This document shows, in pieces, positions 1-9,036 of a DNA stretch of 64,000 nt. The notes under the pieces are model-generated. The model made no database searches. It had not been told where the DNA came from and saw only the letters and a list, made by a program, of their open reading frames with translations. Position numbers and translations under genes: made by a program. Source of the DNA: Arthrobacter sp. 35W (GTDB lineage: Bacteria > Actinomycetota > Actinomycetes > Actinomycetales > Micrococcaceae); the NCBI RefSeq assembly GCF_000482545.1, contig NZ_KI519454.1, forward strand, positions 124,001 to 188,000, written 5' to 3'. Every line of letters starts with the position of its first letter. Position 1 is the first letter of the stretch.

Positions 1-544
1 ATTTCACGGTGCCGATCTCTCCGGAGGCGATGACGGAGAGTGCACGCTGGATGCCGGGGACGAAGCGGGCCCAGACGGCCTCCATCAGGAACAGGCCGCG
101 CTCGCGTGCCAGCTCGATCAGGACCTTTGTTTCGGCGGCGTTGATGGTCAGGGCCTTTTCGCAGAGAACATGCTTGCCGGCCTCCAGTGCGGCCTTCGCC
201 ACGCGGTAGTGCTGGGCATGCGGGGTGGCGATGTAGACAACGTCCACGGCCGGGTCCTGCACCAGCTGCTCATAGCCGGCCGGTCCCAGTCCGTCCGCGC
301 CACCATCGAAGTAGTGCGAGGCGAACCCAAAGCGGGCCGCGAAGTCCGCCGCCTTGGGCTCAGTTCGGGAGCTGACCGCCTGCAGAACGGCGTCCTCCAG
401 GAGGGCGAGATCGGCCGTCACGGTGCCGGCGATGCCGCCCGTGGCGACGACGCCCCAGCGCAGGGCAGTGCCGGTGGCGGCAAGGGTTTCGGGGTTGTCC
501 GTGGTGTACCAGTCGGGCTTGGCAATGTAGCGCGGTTCAGTCAT
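1..544 (-). CDS. Gfo/Idh/MocA family NAD(P)-dependent oxidoreductase, partial
   Basis: The reading frame starts at ATG 544-542 and runs off the left edge, so only about 181 N-terminal residues are visible and the stop is missing. The frame shows a Rossmann dinucleotide site (RWGVVATGGIAGTV, about residue 29) and the family hallmark near residue 130, here CEKALT rather than the more common EKP. The family oxidises or reduces sugars, inositols or dihydrodiols. The exact substrate cannot be told. A weak -10-like CAGAAT lies 6 nt upstream of the ATG, so the gene may be leaderless. Confidence 0.85.
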   Translation of the reverse strand, partial: MTEPRYIAKPDWYTTDNPETLAATGTALRWGVVATGGIAGTVTADLALLEDAVLQAVSSRTEPKAADFAARFGFASHYFDGGADGLGPAGYEQLVQDPAVDVVYIATPHAQHYRVAKAALEAGKHVLCEKALTINAAETKVLIELARERGLFLMEAVWARFVPGIQRALSVIASGEIGTVK

Positions 545-702
545 GCGGCCATTCTGCCATTGGCGCTGGGCCGGGCGCGGACCGGCGGTGGTAGATGACG
601 GAGCGGGCCGCGGGGCAAGGATGCCGGGCCATGGATACGGGGTATCGTGGCCGGAACGTCCATTTCCGGTCGTGTCTGTGGGGAGTCTGCGAAGGAGTGG
701 AT

Positions 703-1770
703 ATGAGGGTGCTGAGGCGTGTGGTTTTTCCAGTGGCATGGCTGTTGGTTTTTGGGGTGATTGCGGTGGCGCTGGTCAAGATGGCCTTCATCGACGGACT
801 CAAAGAGGAGACGGGGCAGTTGGCCCCGCATGCGGCGGTGGCCGCTCCGCAGGTGCCGGTGGTCCTGGGCACCGTGGTCAACACGGTTGAGCTGAAGGGG
901 ACGGTGTCCTCCGACCCGGACGCCACGGCCAAGGCGACGGCGGCCGGGAAGGTGGTGCACTTCTTCGTGGAGGCCGGCGAGAAGGTAGCCCGCGGCGACA
1001 AGCTGCTGCAGATCCGTTCCGAGGAAGTGCCCGACGCCGCCCCGGCCGCCCCGGCGGCTCCGTCGGCTCCGTCGGCGGGGGAGGCGCCAGCCGCACCGGT
1101 CTACACCTATACCAATGTCCTCTCGCCTGTGGATGGCACAGTGGCGACGCTGCCGCTGCTGCCCAACCAGCAGGTGGGCATCGGCGACGCCGCGGCCACG
1201 ATTGCCACCGGCACCTTCACCATCAACGCACCTTTGGATGCGGCGGCGCAGTACCGGTTGCTTGGCCGTCCCACCACCGCCACAGGTTTCATCACCGGTG
1301 GTCCGGGTGCCTTCACCTGCCTGGACGTCAAGACCGGGAATGCTCCCTCCACGGGCGGCACACCGGCGGGCGGGCTGTCGGTTCCGGCGGCCCCGGCAGG
1401 ACCGGGTGCACCGTCCGACGGCGGGGCCGGGGGAGCGGTGACCGGCACCGTGAGCTGCGGCGTCCCCTCAACGACAGCGGTGTTCGCCGGGCTGGGCGCC
1501 ACCGTGACAGTCAGCGCCGGCGAGGCGCGGGATGTCCTCACTGTTCCACTGACGGCCGTCAAGGGCAGCGTCACCGAGGGAACCGTTTGGGTGCCGGCGG
1601 CCAGTGGCGAAGCCGAGCAGCGCAAGGTCACCCTGGGTTTGAACGACGGCGCCAAGGTCGAGGTGGTCCAGGGGCTCGCAGCGGGTGAATCCGTGCTGGA
1701 ATTCGTCCCCGGCGCACCCGCCCCGGAGCAGCCGGGCATGTCCGGCGGCATGGTCCGGATGGGCGGTTGA
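703..1770 (+). CDS. HlyD/MacA-like membrane-fusion (adaptor) protein of an ABC efflux system
   Basis: The protein has 355 residues. One N-terminal membrane segment (VVFPVAWLLVFGVIAVAL) anchors it outside the cell. A lipoyl-like hairpin follows (AAGKVVHFFVEAGEKVARGDKL), with a second half after an Ala/Pro-rich linker, and a C-terminal beta-barrel/MP domain (VLTVPLTAVKGSVTEGTVWV). I chose ATG 703 because GAAGGAG lies 7-8 nt upstream; the open frame extends back to 595 but without signals. It is followed directly by an ATPase and a MacB/FtsX permease, so it is the adaptor of that transporter. Cargo is unknown. In a monoderm it probably acts as an extracytoplasmic extension of the permease. Confidence 0.82.
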   Translation: MRVLRRVVFPVAWLLVFGVIAVALVKMAFIDGLKEETGQLAPHAAVAAPQVPVVLGTVVNTVELKGTVSSDPDATAKATAAGKVVHFFVEAGEKVARGDKLLQIRSEEVPDAAPAAPAAPSAPSAGEAPAAPVYTYTNVLSPVDGTVATLPLLPNQQVGIGDAAATIATGTFTINAPLDAAAQYRLLGRPTTATGFITGGPGAFTCLDVKTGNAPSTGGTPAGGLSVPAAPAGPGAPSDGGAGGAVTGTVSCGVPSTTAVFAGLGATVTVSAGEARDVLTVPLTAVKGSVTEGTVWVPAASGEAEQRKVTLGLNDGAKVEVVQGLAAGESVLEFVPGAPAPEQPGMSGGMVRMGG

Positions 1771-1772
1771 GC

Positions 1773-2549
1773 ATGGCGGACAACGACATGGCGGACAGGA
1801 ACACAGCAACAGGGCCCGGTCAGCCGGACGATGGCGGCGCGGCCCAGGTACTGGTGGACCTCCACGATGTGACCCGGACGGTGCTGCTGGCCGACGACGA
1901 GGAATTGCACATTCTGCGCGGCGTGACGCTGCGCATCAGCGCGGGGGACCACCTGGCGATTGTCGGCCGCTCGGGCTGCGGCAAGTCCACGCTGCTCAAT
2001 CTGTTGGGGCTCCTCGACGTCCCCACCAGCGGCAGCCTGGACTTCTTTGGCCGTCCGGTGGGCTCGATGTCCTCCAACGCCAGGGCACGGCTGCGAGGTG
2101 CCACCGTGGGCTTCGTCTTCCAACAATTCAATCTGCTCCCGGGCCGCACGGCCTTGGAGAATGTGGCCATGCCGCTGCTCTACGCCAAGGGCCGGGACTT
2201 CTGGCGCCGCAATGAGCTGGCCATGGACATGCTGGACCGGGTGGGTCTGGCCTCCCGGGCCGGCACCGCCCAGCACATGCTCTCCGGCGGCGAGCAGCAG
2301 CGCGTCGCCATTGCGCGGGCGCTGGTGCGCCGGCCCCGGCTGATCCTGGCCGATGAACCCACGGGAGCCCTCGATGTGGCAACGGGCCAATCGGTGATGG
2401 AACTGCTGGAAGGGGTTGCCGAGGAATCCGGGGCGGCGTTGGTGACCATCACCCATGATCCGAATGTGGCATCGCGGGCGCGGACCCAGTATGCCCTGCA
2501 GGAGGGCGCCCTCGGCCCCGCGGTGCAGCTGGCGCAGGTGGGGGCATGA
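1773..2549 (+). CDS. ABC transporter ATP-binding protein, MacB/LolD type
   Basis: About 258 residues with Walker A (GRSGCGKST), Q-loop (FVFQQFNLLPG), signature (LSGGEQQRVAIARAL), Walker B (LILADEPTGALD) and H-loop (TITHD). It is closest by motif to LolD/MacB ATPases that drive FtsX-type permeases. It begins 2 nt after the adaptor stop; TTG 1767 is an alternative start overlapping that stop, and ATG 1788 is also possible. It overlaps the permease by 4 nt (ATGA), indicating translational coupling. Confidence 0.9.
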   Translation: MADNDMADRNTATGPGQPDDGGAAQVLVDLHDVTRTVLLADDEELHILRGVTLRISAGDHLAIVGRSGCGKSTLLNLLGLLDVPTSGSLDFFGRPVGSMSSNARARLRGATVGFVFQQFNLLPGRTALENVAMPLLYAKGRDFWRRNELAMDMLDRVGLASRAGTAQHMLSGGEQQRVAIARALVRRPRLILADEPTGALDVATGQSVMELLEGVAEESGAALVTITHDPNVASRARTQYALQEGALGPAVQLAQVGA

Positions 2550-3733
2550 GCGGCTTCATCTCGGCACTGGTCGAGGCCTGGTCCGAGCTGCGCATCCACA
2601 AGACCCGCATCCTGCTGGCCCTGGTGGGGGTGGCCGTCTCGGTGGCGGCCCTGGCCTCGGTGGTCGGGGTGGGCCAGTTGGCCCGCGAATCCATGCAGGC
2701 CAATTCCGAGCGCCAGGGCGGCCGCGAGGCAACGCTGGGCATCATCGGTCCCGGCGGTGGCAGCGGCGCGGACCGGCTGGACGCTGCCTACGATGCCCTG
2801 GTGGCACGGTACGGCATCACCTATTCCACCCGCGTGGCCATGGCCAGCGGAGCCTTCCAGTTCCCCGGCGGCGTCCGGAATGTGGAAATCAACGTGGTGG
2901 ATCCGGCCTATGGTGTCGTCCACCGGGTCGACACCACCCAGGGCGGCTGGTTCGCCGGCGACGACGGCGGCCGGTTGGCTCCCGCCGTCGTCGTCAATGA
3001 GGCGTTCTACAACGCGGCCGGACGGCCGGACCTCACCACCGACCCCGTGGTTGGCTTCCGCGGTGATTGGGCGACCCCCACAGTGATGGTCGGCGTGGTG
3101 GCGGACCAGTACCCGGGGGCCGGGCCGATGGCCTACATGCTTACTGAAGGGGCACGGACCACGGGGCTGGCCACCGCCGGCGGCATGCCCGTGCAGTACA
3201 AGTTGTGGGTCCCGCCCGAAAACGCCGAGGAGCTCAGGATGGCCATGATGGCAGACCTGCAGGCCGCGCTGCCCGGCATGGGCGTTGAGGTTTACCGCAG
3301 TGACTATGCTGCCTATGGCGACCCCTTCGCCCAGGTCCAACTGGCCATCGGCGGGATTGCCGTCTTGGTGCTGCTGCTCGGGGCGATTGGGCTGTTGAAC
3401 ATCTCCATGGTCACGGTGCGGTACCGGGTACGGGAGATCGGCATCCGGCGCAGTTTCGGCGCGACGTCGGGGCGGATCTTTGCCGGTGTGCTGATGGAAT
3501 CGGTGGTGGCCACCACCGTGGCCGGCGCACTGGGCGTCATGGTGGCCATTGCCGTGGTGAAGAATCCCTTCATCGAGGAAAACATTGCTCCGGGTCTGAC
3601 GGACTATCCGGCCTTCCCGCTGGAGGCGGCGCTGCTGGGCATGGGTGCGGCAGTGCTGGTGGGGGCGCTGGCCGGAGCCATCCCCGCGCTGGTCGCCATC
3701 CGCGTGAAGGTGATCGACGCCATCCGCTTCTAG
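2546..3733 (+). CDS. ABC transporter permease, MacB/FtsX family
   Basis: 395 residues. It has an N-terminal membrane helix (RILLALVGVAVSVAALASVVGVG), a large extracytoplasmic MacB-periplasmic-core-like domain (about 45-265), and three C-terminal helices typical of FtsX domains (IAVLVLLLGAIGLLNI, VVATTVAGALGVMVAIAVV, LLGMGAAVLVGALAGAIPALVAI). The MVTVRYRVREIGIRRSFGAT segment is the family coupling-helix region. It completes a three-gene adaptor-ATPase-permease operon. No resistance or bacteriocin gene lies nearby to suggest a substrate. Confidence 0.88.
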   Translation: MSGFISALVEAWSELRIHKTRILLALVGVAVSVAALASVVGVGQLARESMQANSERQGGREATLGIIGPGGGSGADRLDAAYDALVARYGITYSTRVAMASGAFQFPGGVRNVEINVVDPAYGVVHRVDTTQGGWFAGDDGGRLAPAVVVNEAFYNAAGRPDLTTDPVVGFRGDWATPTVMVGVVADQYPGAGPMAYMLTEGARTTGLATAGGMPVQYKLWVPPENAEELRMAMMADLQAALPGMGVEVYRSDYAAYGDPFAQVQLAIGGIAVLVLLLGAIGLLNISMVTVRYRVREIGIRRSFGATSGRIFAGVLMESVVATTVAGALGVMVAIAVVKNPFIEENIAPGLTDYPAFPLEAALLGMGAAVLVGALAGAIPALVAIRVKVIDAIRF

Positions 3734-3758
3734 GGGCGTCCACCCCGCCTCGGGAGGC

Positions 3759-4280
3759 TTAGCCGGCGTGGATTTCCCGGTGCGCGGCGGCCAGGGCGAC
3801 GTACCGGAAGGCGTTGGCGCGAACGCCGTCGATCTCTTCGGAAGAGAGCTCCCGGCGGACCTTGGCCGGAACTCCGGCCACCAGCGAGCCCGGCGGCACC
3901 ACCATGCCCTCCAGCACCACGGCGCCTCCGGCCACCAGGGAGCCGGCGCCGATGACGGCACCGTTCATCACCGTGGCGCCCATGCCAATGAGGCAGTCGT
4001 CCTCCACGGTGCAGCCGTGGACGACGGCGCCGTGCCCAACGCTGACGCCGTTGCCGATGGTGGTGGGGAAGCCGGGGTCCGCATGGAGCACCACGTTGTC
4101 CTGGAGGTTGGACCCGGCGCCGACGCGGATGGCAGCGGTGTCCCCGCGCACCACCACGCCGTAGAACGCGCTGGAGTCCCCGCCAAGGACCACATCGCCA
4201 ATCAGGGTGGCGTTGGGCGCGACGAAGGTGGACGGGGACACGGCGGGGGTTTTGCCCCCAAAGGGGATCTGCAGGCTCAT
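3759..4280 (-). CDS. Gamma-class carbonic anhydrase-like hexapeptide-repeat protein
   Basis: 173 residues built almost entirely of left-handed beta-helix hexapeptide repeats (NATLIGDVVLGGDSSAFYG, IGNGVSVGHGAVVHGCTV, CLIGMGATVMNGAVIGAGSL). The metal-site pattern of gamma-carbonic anhydrases is present: an His in NVVLHADPG and His residues in SVGHGAVVHGC. Such proteins (YrdA/PaaY/CaiE group) are trimeric zinc or iron proteins; many are inactive or of unknown role. A TAGGAT box (minus strand) ends 6 nt before the ATG, suggesting a leaderless mRNA. The gene converges on the MacB-like permease with only 25 nt between stops. Confidence 0.88.
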   Translation of the reverse strand: MSLQIPFGGKTPAVSPSTFVAPNATLIGDVVLGGDSSAFYGVVVRGDTAAIRVGAGSNLQDNVVLHADPGFPTTIGNGVSVGHGAVVHGCTVEDDCLIGMGATVMNGAVIGAGSLVAGGAVVLEGMVVPPGSLVAGVPAKVRRELSSEEIDGVRANAFRYVALAAAHREIHAG

Positions 4281-4340
4281 GGACCGATCCTAGCGCCGGC
4301 CCGCGCTCCGGTCAGCGCGTGGCGTTTGCCCGCGGACGTG

Positions 4341-5210
4341 CTACTTGAAGACGACCGTGCGCGTGCCGTCCAGCAGCACCCGGTGCTCGGCATGCCACTG
4401 CACGGCCTGGGCCAAGGTGCGGGCCTCGACGTCGCGGCCCATCGCCACGAACTGCTCGGTGGAGTGGCCGTGGTCCACGCGGATCACTTCCTGCTCGATG
4501 ATCGGCCCCTCATCCAGCGCCGCCGTCACGTAGTGCGCCGTGGCACCAATGATCTTCACGCCGCGGGCATGTGCCTGGTGGTAGGGCTTGGCGCCCTTGA
4601 AGGAGGGCAGGAAGGAGTGGTGGATGTTGATGGCCTTGCCGGTCAGATCCGTGCACAGGGAGTCCGAGAGGACCTGCATGTAGCGGGCCAGCACCACCAG
4701 CTCGACGTCGTGCTCCTCAATGAGCTCGCGCAGGGCGTCCTCGGCCTCCTGCTTCGTACCGGGGGTGACGGGGATGTAGTAGAAGGGGATGCCGTAGAAC
4801 GCGGCCAGATCCGCCAGGTCCTTGTGGTTGGAGACAATGGCGGGGATCTCGATGGGGAGCGTGCCCGAGCGCTGCAGGAAGAGCAGATCGTTAAGGCAGT
4901 GTGCCGCCTTGGACGCGAGGATCAGGGTGCGCACCGGCGCACCGGCCCGGTGCAGCTGCCACTTCAGCCCAAAGGAAGCGGCCACCGGCTCGAGGTGCTC
5001 GCGCAGGCGAGTGAACGACGTCGTCGTATCCACGGCGACGCGCATGAAAAAGGTGCCCGTATCGGAATTCCCGTACTGCTGGGAATCGGTGATGTTGCAA
5101 CCAGCCTCAAGCAGCGAACCGGACACGGCATGGACAATGCCGGGCGTATCCGCGCAGGAGAGGGTCAGGACATATCCGGTGGGGGCTTCGACAGCTGCGT
5201 TTTCACTCAC
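4341..5210 (-). CDS. purU: Formyltetrahydrofolate deformylase
   Basis: 289 residues. It hydrolyses 10-formyl-THF to formate and THF, balancing one-carbon units. An N-terminal ACT domain (YVLTLSCADTPGIVHAVSG, about 12-30) is followed by a formyltransferase domain with the catalytic motifs NIHHSFLPSF and GATAHYVTAALDEGPI. The frame is open further upstream, but GTG 5210 is favoured: a TAACGT -10 box (minus strand, 5218-5223) lies exactly 7 nt before it and homologous sequence begins there. It sits head-to-head with glyA-folD, matching a shared role in folate metabolism. Confidence 0.93.
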   Translation of the reverse strand: MSENAAVEAPTGYVLTLSCADTPGIVHAVSGSLLEAGCNITDSQQYGNSDTGTFFMRVAVDTTTSFTRLREHLEPVAASFGLKWQLHRAGAPVRTLILASKAAHCLNDLLFLQRSGTLPIEIPAIVSNHKDLADLAAFYGIPFYYIPVTPGTKQEAEDALRELIEEHDVELVVLARYMQVLSDSLCTDLTGKAINIHHSFLPSFKGAKPYHQAHARGVKIIGATAHYVTAALDEGPIIEQEVIRVDHGHSTEQFVAMGRDVEARTLAQAVQWHAEHRVLLDGTRTVVFK

Positions 5211-5331
5211 CACTCCAACGTTACCGGTGCCGGGGCCATCCCCGCTCCGCCCGCGCCCGTGTGGGCGGCCTCGTCCGGGCCTGGTCCCGGCCTGGTCCGG
5301 GCCTCGGGGGAGGCCGTCCTGGAGCATGCAT

Positions 5332-5337
5332 TAGAAT
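5332..5337 (+). promoter_or_regulatory. Putative -10 box of the glyA-folD transcript
   Basis: TAGAAT at 5332-5337 places a start site near 5344, immediately before the ZTP riboswitch aptamer. No convincing -35 hexamer is visible. Confidence 0.5.
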
Positions 5338-5342
5338 TGAAG

Positions 5343-5422
5343 CCGTTGCAACTGGCGTTAGGTGGGACACCACCGGGGAGCAGCACTGGAGAAGACCACG
5401 GATCGTACGCCTGGGCCGAGGG
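5343..5422 (+). ncRNA. ZTP (pfl) riboswitch upstream of glyA-folD
   Basis: The segment carries the signature pieces of the pfl/ZTP RNA: ACTGGCG at 5351-5357, a stem GGTGG/CCACC closing directly into CCGGGGAGCA (5370-5380), a variable linker, and the 3' conserved CGCCTGGGCC (5409-5418) that forms the pseudoknot. ZTP/ZMP accumulates when 10-formyl-THF is scarce and the riboswitch turns on one-carbon genes, fitting its place before glyA and folD. About 115 nt separate the aptamer from the glyA start; the expression platform there is not obvious, although GGAG precedes the GTG. Confidence 0.87.
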
Positions 5423-5539
5423 TCATGTTAAAGCTGATGGAGCCTTCCATTACGGTGTGCTGTCGCGCGCTGTGAAGGGCAGCGGTCCACCGGATAACCT
5501 GACCAGTAGTAGTTTCAAAACCCCATCCAGGAGTCTGTA

Positions 5540-6832
5540 GTGTCTGCTAACCCCACCCAAACTGTGACCAATCTTCCGCTCGCAGAGCTGGATCCGGAAA
5601 TTGCCGCCGTCCTGCGCGACGAGCTCGGCCGCCAGCGTGGCACCCTCGAAATGATCGCCTCGGAGAACTTCGCCCCGCGCGCAGTCCTCGAGGCCCAGGG
5701 CTCCGTGCTGACCAACAAGTACGCCGAGGGCTACCCGGGCCGCCGCTACTACGGCGGCTGCGAATACGTTGACGTTGCCGAGAACCTGGCGATCGAGCGG
5801 GTCAAGGCCCTCTTCGGCGCCGAGTACGCCAACGTCCAGCCGCACTCCGGCGCCCAGGCCAACGCCGCAGCGCTCGCCGCCATGATCACCCCCGGGGACA
5901 AGATCCTGGGTCTGTCGCTGGCCCACGGTGGCCACCTGACCCACGGCATGAAGCTGAACTTCTCCGGCAAGCTGTACAACGTTGCCGCCTACCAGGTCGA
6001 GGAAGACAACTTCCGCATCGACATGGACAAGCTGCGCGAGCAGGCCATCGCCGAGAAGCCCCAGGTCATCATCGCCGGCTGGTCCGCCTACCCGCGCCAC
6101 CTGGACTTCGCCGCCTTCCGCTCCATCGCCGATGAGGTGGGCGCCCTGCTCTGGACGGACATGGCACACTTCGCCGGTCTGGTTGCCGCAGGCCTGCACC
6201 CCTCCCCGGTGCCGTACTCCGACGTCGTCACCTCCACCGTGCACAAGACGCTGGCCGGCCCGCGCTCCGGTGTGATCCTGGCCAAGCAGGAGTGGGCCAA
6301 GAAGCTCAACTCCGCCGTGTTCCCGGGACAGCAGGGCGGCCCGCTCATGCACGTCATCGCCGCCAAGGCCGTGGCCTTCAAGGTTGCCGGTTCCGAGGAG
6401 TTCAAGGAGCGCCAGGAGCGCGTCCTGGAAGGTGCCAAGATCATTGCCGAGCGTCTGAACGCCGCCGATGTTGCCGAGGCCGGCGTGTCCGTGCTGACCG
6501 GTGGCACCGATGTGCACCTGGTGCTCGTTGACCTGCGCAACTCCGCACTGGACGGCCAGCAGGCCGAGGACCTCCTGCACTCCGTGGGCATCACCGTCAA
6601 CCGCAACGCCGTGCCGTTCGACCCGCGCCCGCCGATGGTCACCTCCGGCCTGCGCATCGGCACCCCGGCCCTGGCCACCCGTGGCTTTGGTGCCGCGGAG
6701 TTCACCGAGGTTGCCGAGATCATCGCCACCGCGCTGAAGGCAGGCTCCGCCGTCGACGTCGAGGCCCTGCGTGCCCGCGTGGACACGCTGGCCAACGACT
6801 TCCCGCTGTACCCCGGCCAGGAGCAGTGGTAA
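5540..6832 (+). CDS. glyA: Serine hydroxymethyltransferase
   Basis: 430 residues. PLP enzyme converting serine + THF to glycine + 5,10-methylene-THF. Seen: [19 protein letters not shown], the substrate region [14 protein letters not shown], and the PLP-lysine motif [14 protein letters not shown] (Lys about 236). The usual actinobacterial length and a GTG start with GGAG upstream (CCAGGAGTCTGTA). Translation is tightly linked to folD, whose start lies at or just after the glyA stop. Expression is expected to be governed by the upstream ZTP riboswitch. Confidence 0.97.
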   Translation: MSANPTQTVTNLPLAELDPEIAAVLRDELGRQRGTLEMIASENFAPRAVLEAQGSVLTNKYAEGYPGRRYYGGCEYVDVAENLAIERVKALFGAEYANVQPHSGAQANAAALAAMITPGDKILGLSLAHGGHLTHGMKLNFSGKLYNVAAYQVEEDNFRIDMDKLREQAIAEKPQVIIAGWSAYPRHLDFAAFRSIADEVGALLWTDMAHFAGLVAAGLHPSPVPYSDVVTSTVHKTLAGPRSGVILAKQEWAKKLNSAVFPGQQGGPLMHVIAAKAVAFKVAGSEEFKERQERVLEGAKIIAERLNAADVAEAGVSVLTGGTDVHLVLVDLRNSALDGQQAEDLLHSVGITVNRNAVPFDPRPPMVTSGLRIGTPALATRGFGAAEFTEVAEIIATALKAGSAVDVEALRARVDTLANDFPLYPGQEQW

Positions 6833-6837
6833 ACAGC

Positions 6838-7731
6838 ATGTCTGAAGCAGCAACTGCGCAGATCCTCGACGGCAAGGCCACAGCCGCTGCCATCAAGGCC
6901 GAGCTCAAGGAGCGGGTGGCCGTTCTGGCCACCCGCGGCGTGACCCCGGGCCTGGGGACCATTCTGGTGGGGGAGGACCCCGGTTCCAAGTGGTACGTCG
7001 GCGGCAAGCACAAGGACTGCGCCGAGGTGGGCATCACGTCCATCCGCCGCGACCTGCCCGAGACCACCACCCAGGATGAACTCCTGGCGGTCATCGCCGA
7101 GCTCAACGCGAACCCGGAATGCACTGGCTACATCGTCCAGCTGCCGCTGCCGGCGCACATTGACCAGGACGTGGTGCTTGAAGCCATGGACCCGGACAAG
7201 GACGCCGACGGTCTGCACCCGATGAACCTGGGCCGCCTGGTGGCCAACGTCAACAAGCCGATGACGTCCCCGCTGCCGTGCACGCCCAAGGGCTGTGTCG
7301 TGCTGCTGGAACGCCATGGGATCACCCTGGCCGGCAAGCGCGTCCTGGTGGTGGGCCGTGGGGTGACCATCGGCCGCCCCATCGGGCTGCTGCTGACCCG
7401 CCGCGACATCAACGCCACGGTGGTCCTGGCCCACACGGGCACCAAGGACCTGGCGGCGGAACTGCGCCAGGCCGACGTCGTGATCGCTGCGGCCGGACAG
7501 GCGCACATGATCAAGGCGGCCGAGCTGAAGCCGGGCGCGATCGTGCTCGACGTCGGCGTCTCCCGCGTTGACGATGGCAACGGCAAGGCCGTGGTCACCG
7601 GTGACGTGGAGCCCGCCGCGGCAGAGGTTGCCAGCTGGATCTCGCCCAACCCCGGTGGTGTGGGTCCGATGACCCGCGCCATGCTGCTGGCCAACGTCGT
7701 CGAATCCGCCGAACGGGCCGCCGGCCTCTAG
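6838..7731 (+). CDS. folD: Bifunctional methylenetetrahydrofolate dehydrogenase/cyclohydrolase
   Basis: 297 residues. Oxidises 5,10-methylene-THF with NADP and hydrolyses methenyl-THF to 10-formyl-THF. Seen: the catalytic Lys region ([12 protein letters not shown]), [28 protein letters not shown], and the nucleotide-binding [14 protein letters not shown]. The start is ATG 6838 or GTG 6826; the latter overlaps the glyA stop. Together with glyA it forms the serine-to-formyl-THF route under ZTP control. Confidence 0.96.
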   Translation: MSEAATAQILDGKATAAAIKAELKERVAVLATRGVTPGLGTILVGEDPGSKWYVGGKHKDCAEVGITSIRRDLPETTTQDELLAVIAELNANPECTGYIVQLPLPAHIDQDVVLEAMDPDKDADGLHPMNLGRLVANVNKPMTSPLPCTPKGCVVLLERHGITLAGKRVLVVGRGVTIGRPIGLLLTRRDINATVVLAHTGTKDLAAELRQADVVIAAAGQAHMIKAAELKPGAIVLDVGVSRVDDGNGKAVVTGDVEPAAAEVASWISPNPGGVGPMTRAMLLANVVESAERAAGL

Positions 7732-7740
7732 CCAGCCCAA

Positions 7741-7796
7741 CTGTGTGACAGATAACGCCCTTCTGGAGCTCCAGATGGGCGTTATCTGTTGCACAG
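7741..7796. repeat. Intergenic palindrome, CTGTGxGACAG family, copy 1
   Basis: Outer arms CTGTGTGACAG (7741-7751) and CTGTTGCACAG (7786-7796) continue into the perfect stem ATAACGCCC/GGGCGTTAT, and the centre is the 12-bp palindrome CTGGAGCTCCAG. It sits 9 nt after the folD stop and before a gene with its own promoter. It could act as a terminator but has no T-run. Confidence 0.75.
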
Positions 7797-7878
7797 ATGT
7801 TTGTACTCCCCGGGGAGTAGGCGCGGCTGCGCTGGGCGGGGGACGCGCGACGACGGCGGGAGGGTTACGCTGGCGTCC

Positions 7879-9036
7879 ATGAGACGTCCGCGGCACGGCC
7901 CACCCACCTACCTCGTGGCGGTTCTGGTGGCCGCCATCGCCCTGGTCGGCACGCGGTTTGCCGCCGCCCGCCAGCCCGATGCCCGCGACCTGGACCTGCT
8001 GGCCTATGCCCTGCTGCTGTCCGGTCCGGCGCTGCTGCTGCTGCGCCGCCGTGCGCCGGAGGTGATGCTGGCCGGCTCCTTCGCCGTGGCGGGGCTGTAC
8101 TTTGCCCGCGGCTACCCCTGGGGTCCAGTGGTGCTTGCCCTCGGGTTTGCCATCATCTTTGCCTCCGCCGCCGGGCGCCGTGCCTTCACCTGGGCGTCCG
8201 CCGGTGCCGTGGTGGTGGTGGTCGCGGCTGCCGGGATCGTGGCGGGGAGCGAGACGGCAACAGTCCGGGCAGCAGCCGTCACCGCCTGGCTGGTGGTGCT
8301 GGTTCTGATTGGCGAGGGCCTTCGGGCGCGCCGGGAGCGCATGGCGGAGGTCCGCCGCCGCCGGCTGGAACAGGAACAGCGTTCCCGGGACGAGTACCGT
8401 CTGGCGCTGGCCCGCGACATCCACGACGTCGTCGCCCATTCGCTGTCATCCATCAATGTGCAGGCCTCGGTGGCCCTGCATCTGGCCGAACGCGACCCCT
8501 CGGCCCTGAAGCCGGCGCTGGAGGCCATCAAGGCGGCCAGCAAGGATTCCCTTGAAGAGGTGCGCCAGCTGGTGGGTGTGCTCCGCGAGGAGGCGCCGCT
8601 GACGCCGTCGCTGCGGCTGGAACGGCTGCCGGCCCTGGTGGCCGAGGCCCGGCGCGGAGGCATGGAAGCGACCCTGGAGCGGACGGGCACGCCGGGCCCC
8701 TTGACCGAGGCGCAGGAGGCTGCGGTGTACCGGGTGGTGCAGGAGGCGCTGACCAATGCCGTGCGCCATGCGGACGCGGCCCATGTGCGCGTTCGGCTGG
8801 TCGCCACGGCCCAGGGGCTGCGCGTGGACATCGACGACGACGGCGCTGGGCTGGGTGGCTCGGCGGAGGGCAACGGGCTGCGCGGCATGCGCGAGCGGGC
8901 CGCTGGTGCCGGCGGCAGCCTTGAATTGATCCCGCTGGAACCAGGCACCCGCGTGCGGCTGCACATCCCCGCCGCAGGCGGCACAAGCGGCGGCACGCCA
9001 GCGGAAACACCCGGAACCCAGGGAGGATCGGCATGA
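7879..9036 (+). CDS. Sensor histidine kinase, NarL-type (HisKA_3)
   Basis: 385 residues. The N-terminal 150 residues form about five hydrophobic helices (YLVAVLVAAIALVG, LLAYALLLSGPALLLL, AGAVVVVVAAAGIVA, TAWLVVLVLIGEGL). The dimerisation/phosphoacceptor helix ARDIHDVVAHSLSSINVQAS carries the His (about 181), followed by a HATPase_c domain with N-box QEALTNAVRHADA and G-box IDDDGAGLGG/GNGLRGMRERAA. TACGCT (7866-7871) lies 7 nt before the ATG, so the mRNA is probably leaderless. It overlaps the response regulator by 4 nt. No separate ligand-binding domain is visible. Confidence 0.92.
   Translation: MRRPRHGPPTYLVAVLVAAIALVGTRFAAARQPDARDLDLLAYALLLSGPALLLLRRRAPEVMLAGSFAVAGLYFARGYPWGPVVLALGFAIIFASAAGRRAFTWASAGAVVVVVAAAGIVAGSETATVRAAAVTAWLVVLVLIGEGLRARRERMAEVRRRRLEQEQRSRDEYRLALARDIHDVVAHSLSSINVQASVALHLAERDPSALKPALEAIKAASKDSLEEVRQLVGVLREEAPLTPSLRLERLPALVAEARRGGMEATLERTGTPGPLTEAQEAAVYRVVQEALTNAVRHADAAHVRVRLVATAQGLRVDIDDDGAGLGGSAEGNGLRGMRERAAGAGGSLELIPLEPGTRVRLHIPAAGGTSGGTPAETPGTQGGSA

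Noticed and set aside
2180-3961. 593-codon minus-strand open frame over the MacB-like genes
   Set aside because: Antisense to an intact ATPase and permease, with low-complexity translation and no start signals.
6088-8439. 783-codon minus-strand open frame across glyA, folD and the kinase gene
   Set aside because: It is antisense to three well-recognised genes; high GC content keeps such frames open. Its translation is rich in Gly, Arg, His and Pro with no domain.
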